This document shows, piece by piece, positions 17,067 through 25,188 of a stretch of DNA of 64,000 bases. A program made the translations under genes and the position numbers. Position 1 is the stretch's first letter. Each line of letters opens with the position of its first letter. Source of the DNA: Empedobacter brevis NBRC 14943 = ATCC 43319 (GTDB lineage Bacteria; Bacteroidota; Bacteroidia; Flavobacteriales; Weeksellaceae); the NCBI RefSeq assembly GCF_000382425.1, contig NZ_KB908298.1, positions 1 through 64,000 of the forward strand. The letters run 5' to 3'. The notes below the pieces were generated by a model, which was given only the letters and a program-made list of their open reading frames with translations, was not told where the DNA came from and did no database searches.

Positions 17067-18008
17067 ATGCGAGTAGTCTTTATGGGTACGCCCGAATTTG
17101 CGGCGACATCTTTGAATGAAATCAATACAAATAGTCATCACGAAATAGTTGGAGTTGTTACTGTTCCTGACAAACCATCCGGAAGAGGACAAAAGATGAA
17201 TATTTCAGATGTGAAGAAATATGCTGTAGAACACAATTTACCATTGGCTCAGCCGGAGAAATTACGTGACGAAAATTTTATAGAAACATTGAAGAGCTGG
17301 AATGCAGATGTATTTGTTGTGGTTGCTTTTCGCATGTTGCCACAAGTTGTATGGTCTATTCCATCGAAAGGAACATTCAATTTACACGGTTCACTTCTTC
17401 CTCAGTATCGTGGAGCTGCACCAATTAATTGGGCCGTGATGAACGGAGATACTGAAACCGGAGTGACAACTTTCCTGATTGATGAAAAAATTGACACTGG
17501 AAATATTTTAATTGCGGATAAAGTCGCAATTGGAGAAAATGATAACGTTGGTAAGATTCATGATCAGTTGATGCAGGTTGGAGCTAAATTGGTAGTAAAG
17601 ACATTAGATGGTTTAGAAAATGATGTGTTAAAACCTCATCCGCAAGATGAAACAAATGAATTGAGACACGCTCCAAAAATATTTAAAGAAGATTGTAAAA
17701 TCGATTGGAACGAGACCATTCAAAATATTCACAATAAAATTAGAGGGCTTTCTCCTTATCCTTGTGCCTGGACAACTTTTGGAAATGGAGAGAATTATAA
17801 ATCTTTAAAAATATATGGCGGTTTAAAAACAGATTTGATTTTGGAAGCCGAAAATTTCCAACTTGTCTTACAAAAGAATAACCTTTATCTAAAACTGCCT
17901 CAAGGTGTTTATGAAATACTAGAACTTCAGCCGGAAGGAAAACGCCGTATGTCAGCGAAAGACTTTATCAATGGGCATCAAAACGAAGACACCTTATTCG
18001 TAAAATAA
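17067..18008 (+). CDS. fmt: Methionyl-tRNA formyltransferase
   Basis: It formylates Met on initiator tRNA using 10-formyl-THF. The 313 residues have the usual length and both domains. VVFMGTPEFA is the N-terminal signature. FNLHGSLLPQYRGAAPINWAVMNGDTETGVTTF carries the catalytic Asn-His region and the SLLP loop. The C-terminal OB-like domain has IRGLSPYPCAW and EGKRRMSAKDF. It follows recQ within one operon. Confidence 0.96.
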   Translation: MRVVFMGTPEFAATSLNEINTNSHHEIVGVVTVPDKPSGRGQKMNISDVKKYAVEHNLPLAQPEKLRDENFIETLKSWNADVFVVVAFRMLPQVVWSIPSKGTFNLHGSLLPQYRGAAPINWAVMNGDTETGVTTFLIDEKIDTGNILIADKVAIGENDNVGKIHDQLMQVGAKLVVKTLDGLENDVLKPHPQDETNELRHAPKIFKEDCKIDWNETIQNIHNKIRGLSPYPCAWTTFGNGENYKSLKIYGGLKTDLILEAENFQLVLQKNNLYLKLPQGVYEILELQPEGKRRMSAKDFINGHQNEDTLFVK

Positions 18009-18081
18009 GTACTTATTTACTGATTTTCGACACAAATTTCTTAAAAAATGTAAAATTTCTTGATTTTTTTTACGTTGAAAC

Positions 18082-18111
18082 TTGCACAAATAAAGGGAAA
18101 GAGTATATTTG
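18082..18111 (+). promoter_or_regulatory. Promoter of the HU gene
   Basis: TTG at 18082-18084 and TATATTTG at 18104-18111 are separated by 19 bases. This is an exemplary Bacteroidota -33/-7 pair upstream of ATG 18141. Confidence 0.75.
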
Positions 18112-18140
18112 TGTATAAATTAATTTAAAAAGTTACAACT

Positions 18141-18428
18141 ATGAACAAATCAGAACTTATTGATGCGATTGCAGCGGACGCTGGAATTTCTAAAGAAGCT
18201 GCTAAAAAAGCCTTGAACTCATTTACAGAAAATGTAACTAAAGCTTTAGCAAAAGGTGATAAAGTTGCTTTAGTAGGATTCGGGACTTTCTCAACTTCTG
18301 AGAGAGCTGCAAGAACAGGTATCAATCCTCAAACTAAAAAAGAAATCAAAATTGCTGCTAAAACGGTAGCTAAATTCAAAGCTGGATCTGAATTATCAGG
18401 AGCAGTTGATACAAAAAAGAAAAAATAA
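18141..18428 (+). CDS. hup: HU-type DNA-binding protein
   Basis: This 95-residue histone-like protein bends and compacts DNA. Typical signatures are [53 protein letters not shown] and [14 protein letters not shown] short lysine tail (DTKKKK) ends it. It has a strong own promoter and a strong terminator, fitting high expression. Confidence 0.96.
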   Translation: MNKSELIDAIAADAGISKEAAKKALNSFTENVTKALAKGDKVALVGFGTFSTSERAARTGINPQTKKEIKIAAKTVAKFKAGSELSGAVDTKKKK

Positions 18429-18438
18429 TTTCTTGATA

Positions 18439-18469
18439 TAAAAAACCACTTCAAATGAAGTGGTTTTTT
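18439..18469 (+). terminator. Terminator of the HU gene
   Basis: A stem AAAAAACCACTTCA / TGAAGTGGTTTTTT with a 2-base gap, ending in a T-run. Confidence 0.85.
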
Positions 18470-18500
18470 TATTGAAGATTTTTCTGTTTACATTCTACTT

Positions 18501-18532
18501 AAAAAAGGACTCGTTTATTCGAGTCCTTTTTT
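18501..18532 (-). terminator. Terminator of the MHS transporter operon
   Basis: A 13-bp stem (AAAAAAGGACTCG / CGAGTCCTTTTTT) with loop TTTATT, 13 bases beyond the transporter stop. It would work in both directions. Confidence 0.8.
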
Positions 18533-18544
18533 ACTTTTTAAAAT

Positions 18545-19924
18545 TTAATCTTCTGTTAAATCTGTTTTATATGTTTCCGGGATTGTAAAATAATTGACTA
18601 AAATTGCAATAAATATTAATACCAAAGGATAAGCAAGCCCAACATATGGAGACATTGCAGCAGAAACAATAAGTGTACTTTTTATTAATTCCGTTATAAA
18701 TGTTGTTGCTCCGCCAATAAATCCATTTCCCATATTCTGAGCAAACCCCATACTTGTATACCGAATCTTAGTTGGAAAAATCTCTAACATAAATGCTCCA
18801 AGAGGTCCATAAGTAGCAGCTCCTGCAATAGACGTAATTAAACTAACTACTATAATTCCGAAAACAGCTAAGTTAGAAATGCTGTGGACATCTTTCAACC
18901 CTTCCGGGTTTCCTAATTTCATGTACAAGAAAAATGATAAGGGAATAAGAATAAAACTACTGATCATTCCTCCCAACATGACAGGTTTTCGACCAATTTT
19001 GTCGCTTAATGCTCCAAACCATTGATAAAAGAAAGAACTGAATAATGTCGAACATAAAACAACAATTAATACTGTTTCGTAAGGCAAATTAACTGCTCTT
19101 TGCAAAAAGAATAAAGTGACAAACAAGGTCGTTTGCATAATTGTACTTTGTGCTGCATTTCCCCCAAAAATAGCTTTCAGCATCAGTTTTACATTTCCTG
19201 GAGTTGTAAAAGCATCTTTAATTGGCGTTTTAGATGTTTTTCCTTCCTTCTTTAACTGTTCAAAGATTGGACTTTCGTGTAAACGCTGGCGAATGAAATA
19301 ACTTAAAATAACCAATACTCCACTAAATAAAAATGGAATTCTCCATCCAAAACTATTGAAGCTTTCTTCTGATAAAAATGATTGTGTTAAGAAAACGACC
19401 AATAAACATAACAAAAGTCCTATTGGAACTGTTGCCTGAATAAATCCTGTGTAAAAACCTCTTTTCTCAGCCGGAGCATGCTCTGCCACATAGATGACCG
19501 CACCAGCATACTCTCCACTAATTGCAAGACCTTGCATGATGCGGCAAATTAATAACAAAACAGGGGCAAACCAACCTACATTATCAAAAGTTGGAATACA
19601 ACCAATTAAAAATGTTGCTGCTCCCATCATAATTAAAGAAACTAAGAATGAATATTTTCTACCAATACGATCTCCGATACTTCCAAAAATTAAAGAACCG
19701 ATCGGACGAAACATAAATGAAGATACAACTACTGCGAGAGTTTCTAAGAAATGTGAAGAACCATCATTGGGGAATAATTGTGTCGAAAGTACGCTTGCCA
19801 AGATAATGGCCAAAAACATATCATACCATTCAATTAATGTTCCTACTGATGATGCCAAAATAATTTGGAAAATGTTATCCTTCTTCGCAACTGTATGCGA
19901 AGTATCTAAAGTATTTGTACTCAT
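18545..19924 (-). CDS. MFS transporter, metabolite:H+ symporter (MHS) family
   Basis: The 459 residues form twelve membrane helices. MHS signatures are GTLIEWYDMFLA in helix 1, SFMFRPIGSLIFGSIGDRIGRKYSFLVSLIMMG, RIMQGLAISGEYAGAVIYVAEHAP and GALSDKIGRKPVMLGG. Relatives (ProP, KgtP, ShiA) import organic acids, betaines or shikimate; the substrate here is open. It lies 14 bases downstream of a porin gene, so the pair is probably an uptake operon across both membranes. Confidence 0.88.
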   Translation of the reverse strand: MSTNTLDTSHTVAKKDNIFQIILASSVGTLIEWYDMFLAIILASVLSTQLFPNDGSSHFLETLAVVVSSFMFRPIGSLIFGSIGDRIGRKYSFLVSLIMMGAATFLIGCIPTFDNVGWFAPVLLLICRIMQGLAISGEYAGAVIYVAEHAPAEKRGFYTGFIQATVPIGLLLCLLVVFLTQSFLSEESFNSFGWRIPFLFSGVLVILSYFIRQRLHESPIFEQLKKEGKTSKTPIKDAFTTPGNVKLMLKAIFGGNAAQSTIMQTTLFVTLFFLQRAVNLPYETVLIVVLCSTLFSSFFYQWFGALSDKIGRKPVMLGGMISSFILIPLSFFLYMKLGNPEGLKDVHSISNLAVFGIIVVSLITSIAGAATYGPLGAFMLEIFPTKIRYTSMGFAQNMGNGFIGGATTFITELIKSTLIVSAAMSPYVGLAYPLVLIFIAILVNYFTIPETYKTDLTED

Positions 19925-19938
19925 ATTTGTTTATGATT

Positions 19939-21261
19939 TTAGAAGTTAAATAATGTTGTAAGTTGAAATCTATTGTTATTGGCCAAGTATTTATTCTCTG
20001 TTCCGGTTCCTTTTATTGTTGCATCTGCCCATTGTGCAGTACTACGATCGTACTCTAATCTGAACTTTAAAGCTTTGCTTAAAGTAAAATCTAAACGGGG
20101 AACAACTTTGTACAAATAATTTACTGTTCGTGTCCCGGGAGTTGCAGAAATAGCTCCCCAGCTTGTGGTTACACCATACGAAGTTGCTGTCGCTCCTTCA
20201 ACCGGGTCTTTCACTCCATTATTTTTAACATATCCTGCAAATAATCCAAATGAAAATTTTCCTGTAGAATTTTGTTGTAAATCAATCCACATACTATGTG
20301 TATTCATGGGTTTATATGTTTCTACTGCGGTTGGACTTGTTTGGTACCCAACTATTCCTCCAAGCTGTACAAACGACGAGGCATCCTGCATCAAATACCC
20401 CGCAACAGTTATCTGTAATGGTTTTGTATTCAACTTAGAGTACGCCATAAATGAAATATTCTCTACTCGTTCAGTTGACTTGACAGGTGGATTTCCGGAA
20501 GATAATTTAGGCTTTAGATTTTCATATTGTGCTCCAATCCCAGCTGTAAAAAGTTGCGATTTATATTGAAACTGAAGATGAGCCGCTGGCATTCCGCTAT
20601 TTCGAAAAGGTTCTGTATTTGGAGTAAAATCACGCTGCGAGTGCAATGCAGCAATCACTTTAAATTTATCGGTAAATTTATGCGTTAAACGAACTTGCGG
20701 ATTTCTATTCAACGCATAAACTGGTGCACCTGTTCCATAATTTGCTACATTTGGTAAAGCTTCTAATACAACAAACGGATGCCAATATTGTCCAATCCCT
20801 AATTGCGTTTTTTCCCAATCTAACATGACATAAGCATGTCGCAGTCGAAATTCGTTAATCCCTCCTTCTGTTGCTCCAAAAAATTCTCCTTCTAAAATAC
20901 CCGAAGTTTTAGCTCCCAATAATTCCGGTCCTTTTAAGTTAACCCCAGCTCTCGAAACAATTGATAGCATATGGAATTTTGAAGCATCATTGATATCTGC
21001 ACCATTTACATCCAATAATCGGTCTTTTGGATAAAGTGGTACCAATACTTCTCCAGCTCCAATCATTTGGCGTGTATCCATGAAAATATCATTTCGAATA
21101 AATCCATAAAACTGTACTTCTACTTTGTCTTTGTTCTCCTTTACTTGTACTATTTCCGGTTTATCTACAACAACACTATCTATCGCGCTCTGCTGAGCAT
21201 AGACATAGCTATAGCTGCAAAACATGGCCAGGTAAGCCATTTTTGTAAATTTATTACTCAT
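19939..21261 (-). CDS. Outer-membrane porin-like beta-barrel protein
   Basis: The start is placed at ATG 21261 so that a signal peptide (SNKFTKMAYLAMFCSYSYVYAQ) begins the protein; the frame opens 12 codons earlier. The mature part has alternating hydrophobic strands, many aromatic residues, and a terminal FQLTTLFNF with the C-terminal Phe expected of outer-membrane proteins. FYGFIRNDIFMDTRQ and GEFFGA resemble DcaP/porin-type barrels. It probably lets in the substrate of the co-transcribed MHS transporter (inference). Confidence 0.8.
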   Translation of the reverse strand: MSNKFTKMAYLAMFCSYSYVYAQQSAIDSVVVDKPEIVQVKENKDKVEVQFYGFIRNDIFMDTRQMIGAGEVLVPLYPKDRLLDVNGADINDASKFHMLSIVSRAGVNLKGPELLGAKTSGILEGEFFGATEGGINEFRLRHAYVMLDWEKTQLGIGQYWHPFVVLEALPNVANYGTGAPVYALNRNPQVRLTHKFTDKFKVIAALHSQRDFTPNTEPFRNSGMPAAHLQFQYKSQLFTAGIGAQYENLKPKLSSGNPPVKSTERVENISFMAYSKLNTKPLQITVAGYLMQDASSFVQLGGIVGYQTSPTAVETYKPMNTHSMWIDLQQNSTGKFSFGLFAGYVKNNGVKDPVEGATATSYGVTTSWGAISATPGTRTVNYLYKVVPRLDFTLSKALKFRLEYDRSTAQWADATIKGTGTENKYLANNNRFQLTTLFNF

Positions 21262-21851
21262 TTTTTTGTGATAATTTTGAGTGACTAAAATAATCAAAAG
21301 AAAAAAACTAACAAATGTTCGTTATTCATTTATGAATAAAATATTCCAACTTTATTAAATTAATTGTTTTCTGAGGAATTTTTTAAGAAATAACTATTTT
21401 GTGAATGATTTCGGAAAGAAATTTTATGAATATCGCATTCAAAATAGTGTACCAAATACACTTATCAACATATTTTTTTTATTAGAAACTAAGAAGAAAA
21501 ATCGAGAGAAGAATAGTGATTTCACAAATGAGGAGAAACTTATCTTCTCTCGTAGTTTTAGTTTTAAAAATGTATGCAAATTTATTGAATACAGAATTTT
21601 ATTCGGCATAATCATTAATAAGCTTATGTTAAATCACTAAAAAAAGGGAATTTTCTAATTATATTTACATGAAACTGAATTATACATAAAATTTATGTAT
21701 AAATATTCAGTCTACATCATAATATAGGTCAATTATTTATTAAATTCTAAAACAGAAATATTTAATAAACTATAATTTAAGTTAATTTTTTAAGTTTTTT
21801 TTTAGAAAAAAGATAAATGTTGGAGCTATTTTTGCTTTGCAAATTATAACT
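21262..21851. other. Long intergenic region with a hairpin, no gene supported
   Basis: About 590 AT-rich bases separate the porin and GNAT genes. A frame at 21401-21640 starts with GTG and has low-complexity K/F/I-rich composition with no promoter, so I do not call it. The region holds a perfect 10-bp inverted repeat CGAGAGAAGA / TCTTCTCTCG (21503-21512 and 21543-21552) with a 30-base loop, and the GNAT -7 box at its right end. Confidence 0.5.
21827..21834 (+). promoter_or_regulatory. -7 box of the GNAT gene
   Basis: TATTTTTG lies 17 bases before ATG 21852. Confidence 0.5.
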
Positions 21852-22691
21852 ATGCAAACAAACATTGAAATACATTCATTAACTAATGTTGATTTAGAAG
21901 AGTTAACTGCTTTATATAACCTTTCTTATCAAAATTATTACGTAACCATTCATCTTTCAGTAGAACAGTTTCAAGGAAAGTTGAAAATGGAAGACATTCA
22001 TCTTGACTATTCTATTGGAGCAAGCATTGATGGAAAATTGGTTGGATTTTTACTTTACGGAATACGAGAGTATGATGGTCTAAAAACAGCATATATCGGA
22101 GGAACAGGGGTTTGTCCTGAACATCGAGGAAAAAAAATCACCCAACAAATGTTAGACTTTAGTTTTCCTAGACTAAAAGAATTTCATGTGAAAAATATTT
22201 TTTTAGAAGTCAACATAAAAAATGATTTTGCAATAAATGCTTATGAAGCATGTGGTTTTGAAAAAACCAGAGTACTTAACAGCTACAGAGGAATTCCAAT
22301 TTTAGTTGTCAATCCATTGCATGAAATTGTAGAATTTGAAGAGTTGGATTTGATTACCAGTGAAAATTTTTGGGATATAAAACCTACGTGGAAAAATGAT
22401 ATTCAGAGTGTTAAAAATATTATCAAGGACTGTCAAATCAACGGAATTTATGAAGACGGAATCTTAGTTGCCTATAAAATTATTAATAAGAATAATACAC
22501 GTATCTATCAATTTGGTGTCCATCATGATTATAGAAACCGTTATTTGGCTTCTATCCTATTCAGTGACCTTAAAAATAAAGAAATCAAAATGATTAATGT
22601 TGATGAAAAAGAAATCTCAACAAATGATTTTATACAATCATTAGGATTAGAATTGTACGACAAACAATATGAAATGAAAAAAGAATTATAA
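21852..22691 (+). CDS. GNAT-family N-acetyltransferase
   Basis: ATG 21852 is preferred over TTG 21837 because the -7 box at 21827-21834 leaves room only for the later start. Of 279 residues, the first ~150 are a GNAT domain with the acetyl-CoA signature TGVCPEHRGKKITQQML and NDFAINAYEACGFEKTRVL. The second half (YKIINKNNTRIYQFGVHHDYRNRYLASILF) looks like a weaker GNAT-like repeat. Substrate is unknown. It is monocistronic, with a shared terminator before tyrS. Confidence 0.82.
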   Translation: MQTNIEIHSLTNVDLEELTALYNLSYQNYYVTIHLSVEQFQGKLKMEDIHLDYSIGASIDGKLVGFLLYGIREYDGLKTAYIGGTGVCPEHRGKKITQQMLDFSFPRLKEFHVKNIFLEVNIKNDFAINAYEACGFEKTRVLNSYRGIPILVVNPLHEIVEFEELDLITSENFWDIKPTWKNDIQSVKNIIKDCQINGIYEDGILVAYKIINKNNTRIYQFGVHHDYRNRYLASILFSDLKNKEIKMINVDEKEISTNDFIQSLGLELYDKQYEMKKEL

Positions 22692-22695
22692 TACT

Positions 22696-22731
22696 AAAAA
22701 AAGAGCTTCTATTTTGAGAAGCTCTTTTTTT
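22696..22731 (+). terminator. Bidirectional terminator between GNAT gene and tyrS
   Basis: A 15-bp perfect stem (AAAAAAAGAGCTTCT / AGAAGCTCTTTTTTT) with loop ATTTTG, between convergent genes. Confidence 0.85.
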
Positions 22732-22739
22732 AGTTAACC

Positions 22740-23942
22740 CTATTTTAATTCAAAAAAATCGCGCTTTCCAATTTTAATTTTTACCCCATTTTCTAAACTA
22801 AAATTACTTAAAGGATCCATCTTTTTTTCTCCATTAATTTGGACTGCCCCACTCTCTATTAAGCGTCTCACTGCTGTTTTTGATAAATCATTTTTTAATT
22901 GATGACAAATCTCTAATAAATTAATCTTTTCATTTTCAACCATTAGAGATGAAATTTCAATTACGTCAAAAATACGATCTTCATTATTTCTTTTCTGGTA
23001 TTGATTATTGAAAAATTCTTCTGCTGTTTCTGCTTCTTTTATTGTATGATATTGCGTAATAATATTCTTCGCAACTAATTTTTTAATCAGCATCGGATTA
23101 TTTGTTTTCAACTGCTCGTTGAGCTGCTTTTTTTCTTCAATGGAAAAATCTGTTGCCAATGCAATATATTCTTCTAACAAATCATCAGGAATTGACATTG
23201 TTTTGCCAAACATTTCATTTGGTTCATCCGTCAATCCAATAATATTATTTAGCGATTTGCTCATTTTTTCTTTTCCGTCTGTTCCTCGTAACAACGGCAT
23301 ACACATCACAATTTGAGCTGCACCTCCATTTGTTTCCTGTAACTGACGTCCCATTGTACAATTGAACAATTGGTCTGTTCCTCCCATTTCAATATCCGCA
23401 TGAATCTGGACCGAATCAAATGCCTGTAAAATAGGATATACCAATTCGTGCATGGCGATTGGTGTATTTTCCGTAAAACGTTTATTAAAATCGTTTCTAT
23501 GCATCAATTGTGCAACTGTAACTTTTGATAACAATTGAATCACTTCATTGAATGCTAATTGATTTAACCAGTCAGAATTAAAAACAATTTCAGCTTTATC
23601 TACATCGATTATTTTGGATAATTGGTTGATGTATGTCTCAGCATTTTTTTGTACTTGCTCCGCATTCAAAGGTTGTCTGCTCTTATTTTTTCCTGTAGGA
23701 TCCCCTATTTGAGCTGTAAAACTACCAACCAAAATAACAATCTGATGACCTAAATCTTGAAATTCTTTCAATTTTTTCAACACAACTGCATGTCCTAAAT
23801 GTAAATCTGGCGCAGTAGGATCAAATCCAAGTTTGATCCGTAGCGGACGATTTTCTTTTTCAGATAATTTCAATTTTTCTTCCAAACCATTTTCCGGCAA
23901 AAAAATAGCGACGTTTTCTTTTAAACTTTTAAGATTTTTCAT
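22740..23942 (-). CDS. tyrS: Tyrosyl-tRNA synthetase
   Basis: It charges tRNA-Tyr in the cytosol. The 400 residues belong to the TyrZ-like bacterial type. Class I signatures are HLGHAVVL (residues 48-55) and KMSKS. The middle has MGGTDQLFN, and a C-terminal S4 RNA-binding domain (LSKTAVRRLIESGAVQINGEK) follows. The start codon lies only 18 bases after an intrinsic terminator on the same strand, and a Tyr-rich leader ORF lies before that. This suggests that expression is set by attenuation (see the leader, hairpin and finding). Confidence 0.96.
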   Translation of the reverse strand: MKNLKSLKENVAIFLPENGLEEKLKLSEKENRPLRIKLGFDPTAPDLHLGHAVVLKKLKEFQDLGHQIVILVGSFTAQIGDPTGKNKSRQPLNAEQVQKNAETYINQLSKIIDVDKAEIVFNSDWLNQLAFNEVIQLLSKVTVAQLMHRNDFNKRFTENTPIAMHELVYPILQAFDSVQIHADIEMGGTDQLFNCTMGRQLQETNGGAAQIVMCMPLLRGTDGKEKMSKSLNNIIGLTDEPNEMFGKTMSIPDDLLEEYIALATDFSIEEKKQLNEQLKTNNPMLIKKLVAKNIITQYHTIKEAETAEEFFNNQYQKRNNEDRIFDVIEISSLMVENEKINLLEICHQLKNDLSKTAVRRLIESGAVQINGEKKMDPLSNFSLENGVKIKIGKRDFFELK

Positions 23943-23960
23943 GTTTTTTCAAAATAAAAA

Positions 23961-23984
23961 AGCCCGGGCAAAATTGCCCGGGCT
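23961..23984 (-). terminator. Intrinsic terminator (attenuator) in front of tyrS
   Basis: On the minus strand AGCCCGGGCAA and TTGCCCGGGCT form an 11-base inverted repeat (nine GC-rich pairs plus part of the loop), followed by TTTTTTATTTT. It lies between the leader ORF stop (24017) and the tyrS start (23942). It is the most GC-rich hairpin among the terminators listed here. Its 5' arm can alternatively pair with leader bases 24042-24051. Confidence 0.85.
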
Positions 23985-24016
23985 GTAGATTATGATTAAA
24001 TTTTTGACGTACAAAA

Positions 24017-24112
24017 TTAATACGAAGTATACACATAGTCTACCCGAGCAAATACTGTACGATAATAAGTGCTAAAAAATGGCAAACGTAATATGTGTTG
24101 CAAAAACTTCAT
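24017..24112 (-). CDS. tyrS leader peptide, Tyr-rich (31 aa)
   Basis: ATG 24112 begins a 31-codon ORF: MKFLQHILRLPFFSTYYRTV, then FARVDYVYTSY and TAA. Five of 31 codons are Tyr: a TAT-TAT pair at codons 16-17, then codons 26, 28 and 31. A -7 box (TAACTTTG) ends 9 bases before the ATG. The ORF is followed after 32 bases by an intrinsic terminator and then tyrS. Codons 21-24 (bases 24051-24042, UUGCUCGGGU) can pair with the 5' arm of that terminator with 10 pairs, two of them G-U. This is the layout of a ribosome-mediated attenuator; the mechanism is inferred, not shown. Confidence 0.7.
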   Translation of the reverse strand: MKFLQHILRLPFFSTYYRTVFARVDYVYTSY

Positions 24113-24120
24113 TTATAGTG

Positions 24121-24128
24121 CAAAGTTA
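24121..24128 (-). promoter_or_regulatory. -7 box of the tyrS leader transcript
   Basis: TAACTTTG on the minus strand is a full TAnnTTTG match. It lies just beyond the stop of the YCII gene and 8 bases before the leader ATG, so the 5' leader would be extremely short. No clear TTG at -33 is seen. Confidence 0.6.
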
Positions 24129-24144
24129 AGCATAGTTTTTCAGT

Positions 24145-24603
24145 TTATGGATTTTCTTTCCAGATTTTATCCGAAGTTTCTAAATATACAGGTAATGCCG
24201 CCGATCCATACCAATTATAAATTTCAACATCTAAAAGTTTAGCTTCAACAGCGGGATCTGTCTGCAAAATATGCTGCATTTCTTCCATTGAGGCAACATC
24301 CTGGAAAATAAAAATTCCACGATAATTCTTTTCATTCTTTCCCATAGGTCCTGCTACAACCAATTTTTTATCTTTTACCAAACGGTTGATATTTTCCATA
24401 TGCCCTCTGAATTTTTCAGCAATTAAATTTTTATCAGTCGATTGATTTGGTCCTGTTTTTAAAATCACTAAGAAATAAGATTTCATTCCATAATCGTCAG
24501 CCCTTAATTCTTTCGCTAAATTTTCGTCATAGTTTTTATTGGTTGTCTGAGCAGATAATGCAACAGAAAAAATAAATAAGAATAAAATACAATATTTCTT
24601 CAT
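24145..24603 (-). CDS. Secreted YCII-domain protein
   Basis: ATG 24603 starts a signal peptide (MKKYCILFLFIFSVALSAQ); the frame is open further upstream but that part overlaps the divergent ybaK gene. The 152 residues contain a YCII-related domain: YGMKSYFLVILKTGPN, RGHMENINRLVKDKKLVVAGPMGKNEKNYRGIFIF, and DPAVEAKLLDVEIYNWYG. YCII proteins are ferredoxin-like, and their biochemical roles are mostly unknown. It lies upstream of the tyrS leader but with a separate promoter in between. Confidence 0.8.
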   Translation of the reverse strand: MKKYCILFLFIFSVALSAQTTNKNYDENLAKELRADDYGMKSYFLVILKTGPNQSTDKNLIAEKFRGHMENINRLVKDKKLVVAGPMGKNEKNYRGIFIFQDVASMEEMQHILQTDPAVEAKLLDVEIYNWYGSAALPVYLETSDKIWKENP

Positions 24604-24662
24604 AAGTAAGTTTTTATAAAAATAGTTTAAAAAAAGATTTTCTATAAAAATATTTTTCAACT

Positions 24663-24670
24663 TAACTTTG
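24663..24670 (+). promoter_or_regulatory. -7 box of ybaK
   Basis: TAACTTTG lies 16 bases before ATG 24687, divergent from the YCII gene. Confidence 0.55.
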
Positions 24671-24686
24671 TTTAAAATTATATTTG

Positions 24687-25175
24687 ATGAGTCAGAAAAC
24701 TGCAAAGACAAATGCAGTCCGTATTTTAGATACGCACCAAATTCCGTACGAATTACGTGAATATGAAGTAGACGAAGAGCATGTTGATGCCATGCATGTA
24801 GCAGAATCTTTGGGCGTGAATCCTGAGGGAATTTACAAAACATTGATTTTAAAAGGAAATGTAGAACCTTACATTGTTGCTGTAATCCCTGCAAATACGC
24901 ATCTTGATATGAAAAAGTTTGCCAAAGTTTCCGGGAACAAAAATTGCGAAATGCTTCCTTTAAAAGATGTACTGAATGTCACAGGTTATATTCGCGGTGG
25001 ATGTTCGCCAATTGGAATGAAAAAACAATTTCCTACCTATATCGAAGAATTGGCTATCTTACAAGACCGAATATGTATTAGCGCAGGAAAACGAGGCTTA
25101 CAAATTCTATTAAATGCGGAAGATTTAAAACCTTTAATTGGAGCTCAATTTGCAGATATCACTCAATTCTATTGA
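24687..25175 (+). CDS. ybaK: Cys-tRNA(Pro)/Cys-tRNA(Cys) deacylase YbaK
   Basis: It is a trans-editing enzyme that hydrolyses Cys-tRNA-Pro. The 162 residues include KTNAVRILDTHQIPYELREY, ESLGVNPEGIYKTLILKG with the conserved Lys of the active site, KVSGNKNCEMLPLKDV, and GYIRGGCSPIGMKK, all typical of the EbsC/YbaK family. ATG 24687 is chosen over the TTG one codon earlier. It is convergent with the redoxin gene that follows. Confidence 0.92.
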   Translation: MSQKTAKTNAVRILDTHQIPYELREYEVDEEHVDAMHVAESLGVNPEGIYKTLILKGNVEPYIVAVIPANTHLDMKKFAKVSGNKNCEMLPLKDVLNVTGYIRGGCSPIGMKKQFPTYIEELAILQDRICISAGKRGLQILLNAEDLKPLIGAQFADITQFY

Positions 25176-25188
25176 ACATTTCTTTCTG

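Noticed and set aside
21401-21640. Plus-strand frame of 79 codons
   Set aside because: It starts with GTG in an AT-rich gap, has a low-complexity Lys/Phe/Ile composition, no promoter nearby, and includes the hairpin at 21503-21552.
23940-24120. T-box riboswitch before tyrS
   Set aside because: No T-box sequence, specifier loop or stem I architecture is visible. The leader ORF with Tyr codons explains the region better.
24604-24894. N-terminal extension of the YCII gene
   Set aside because: The frame is open but overlaps ybaK on the other strand, and the signal peptide begins at ATG 24603.
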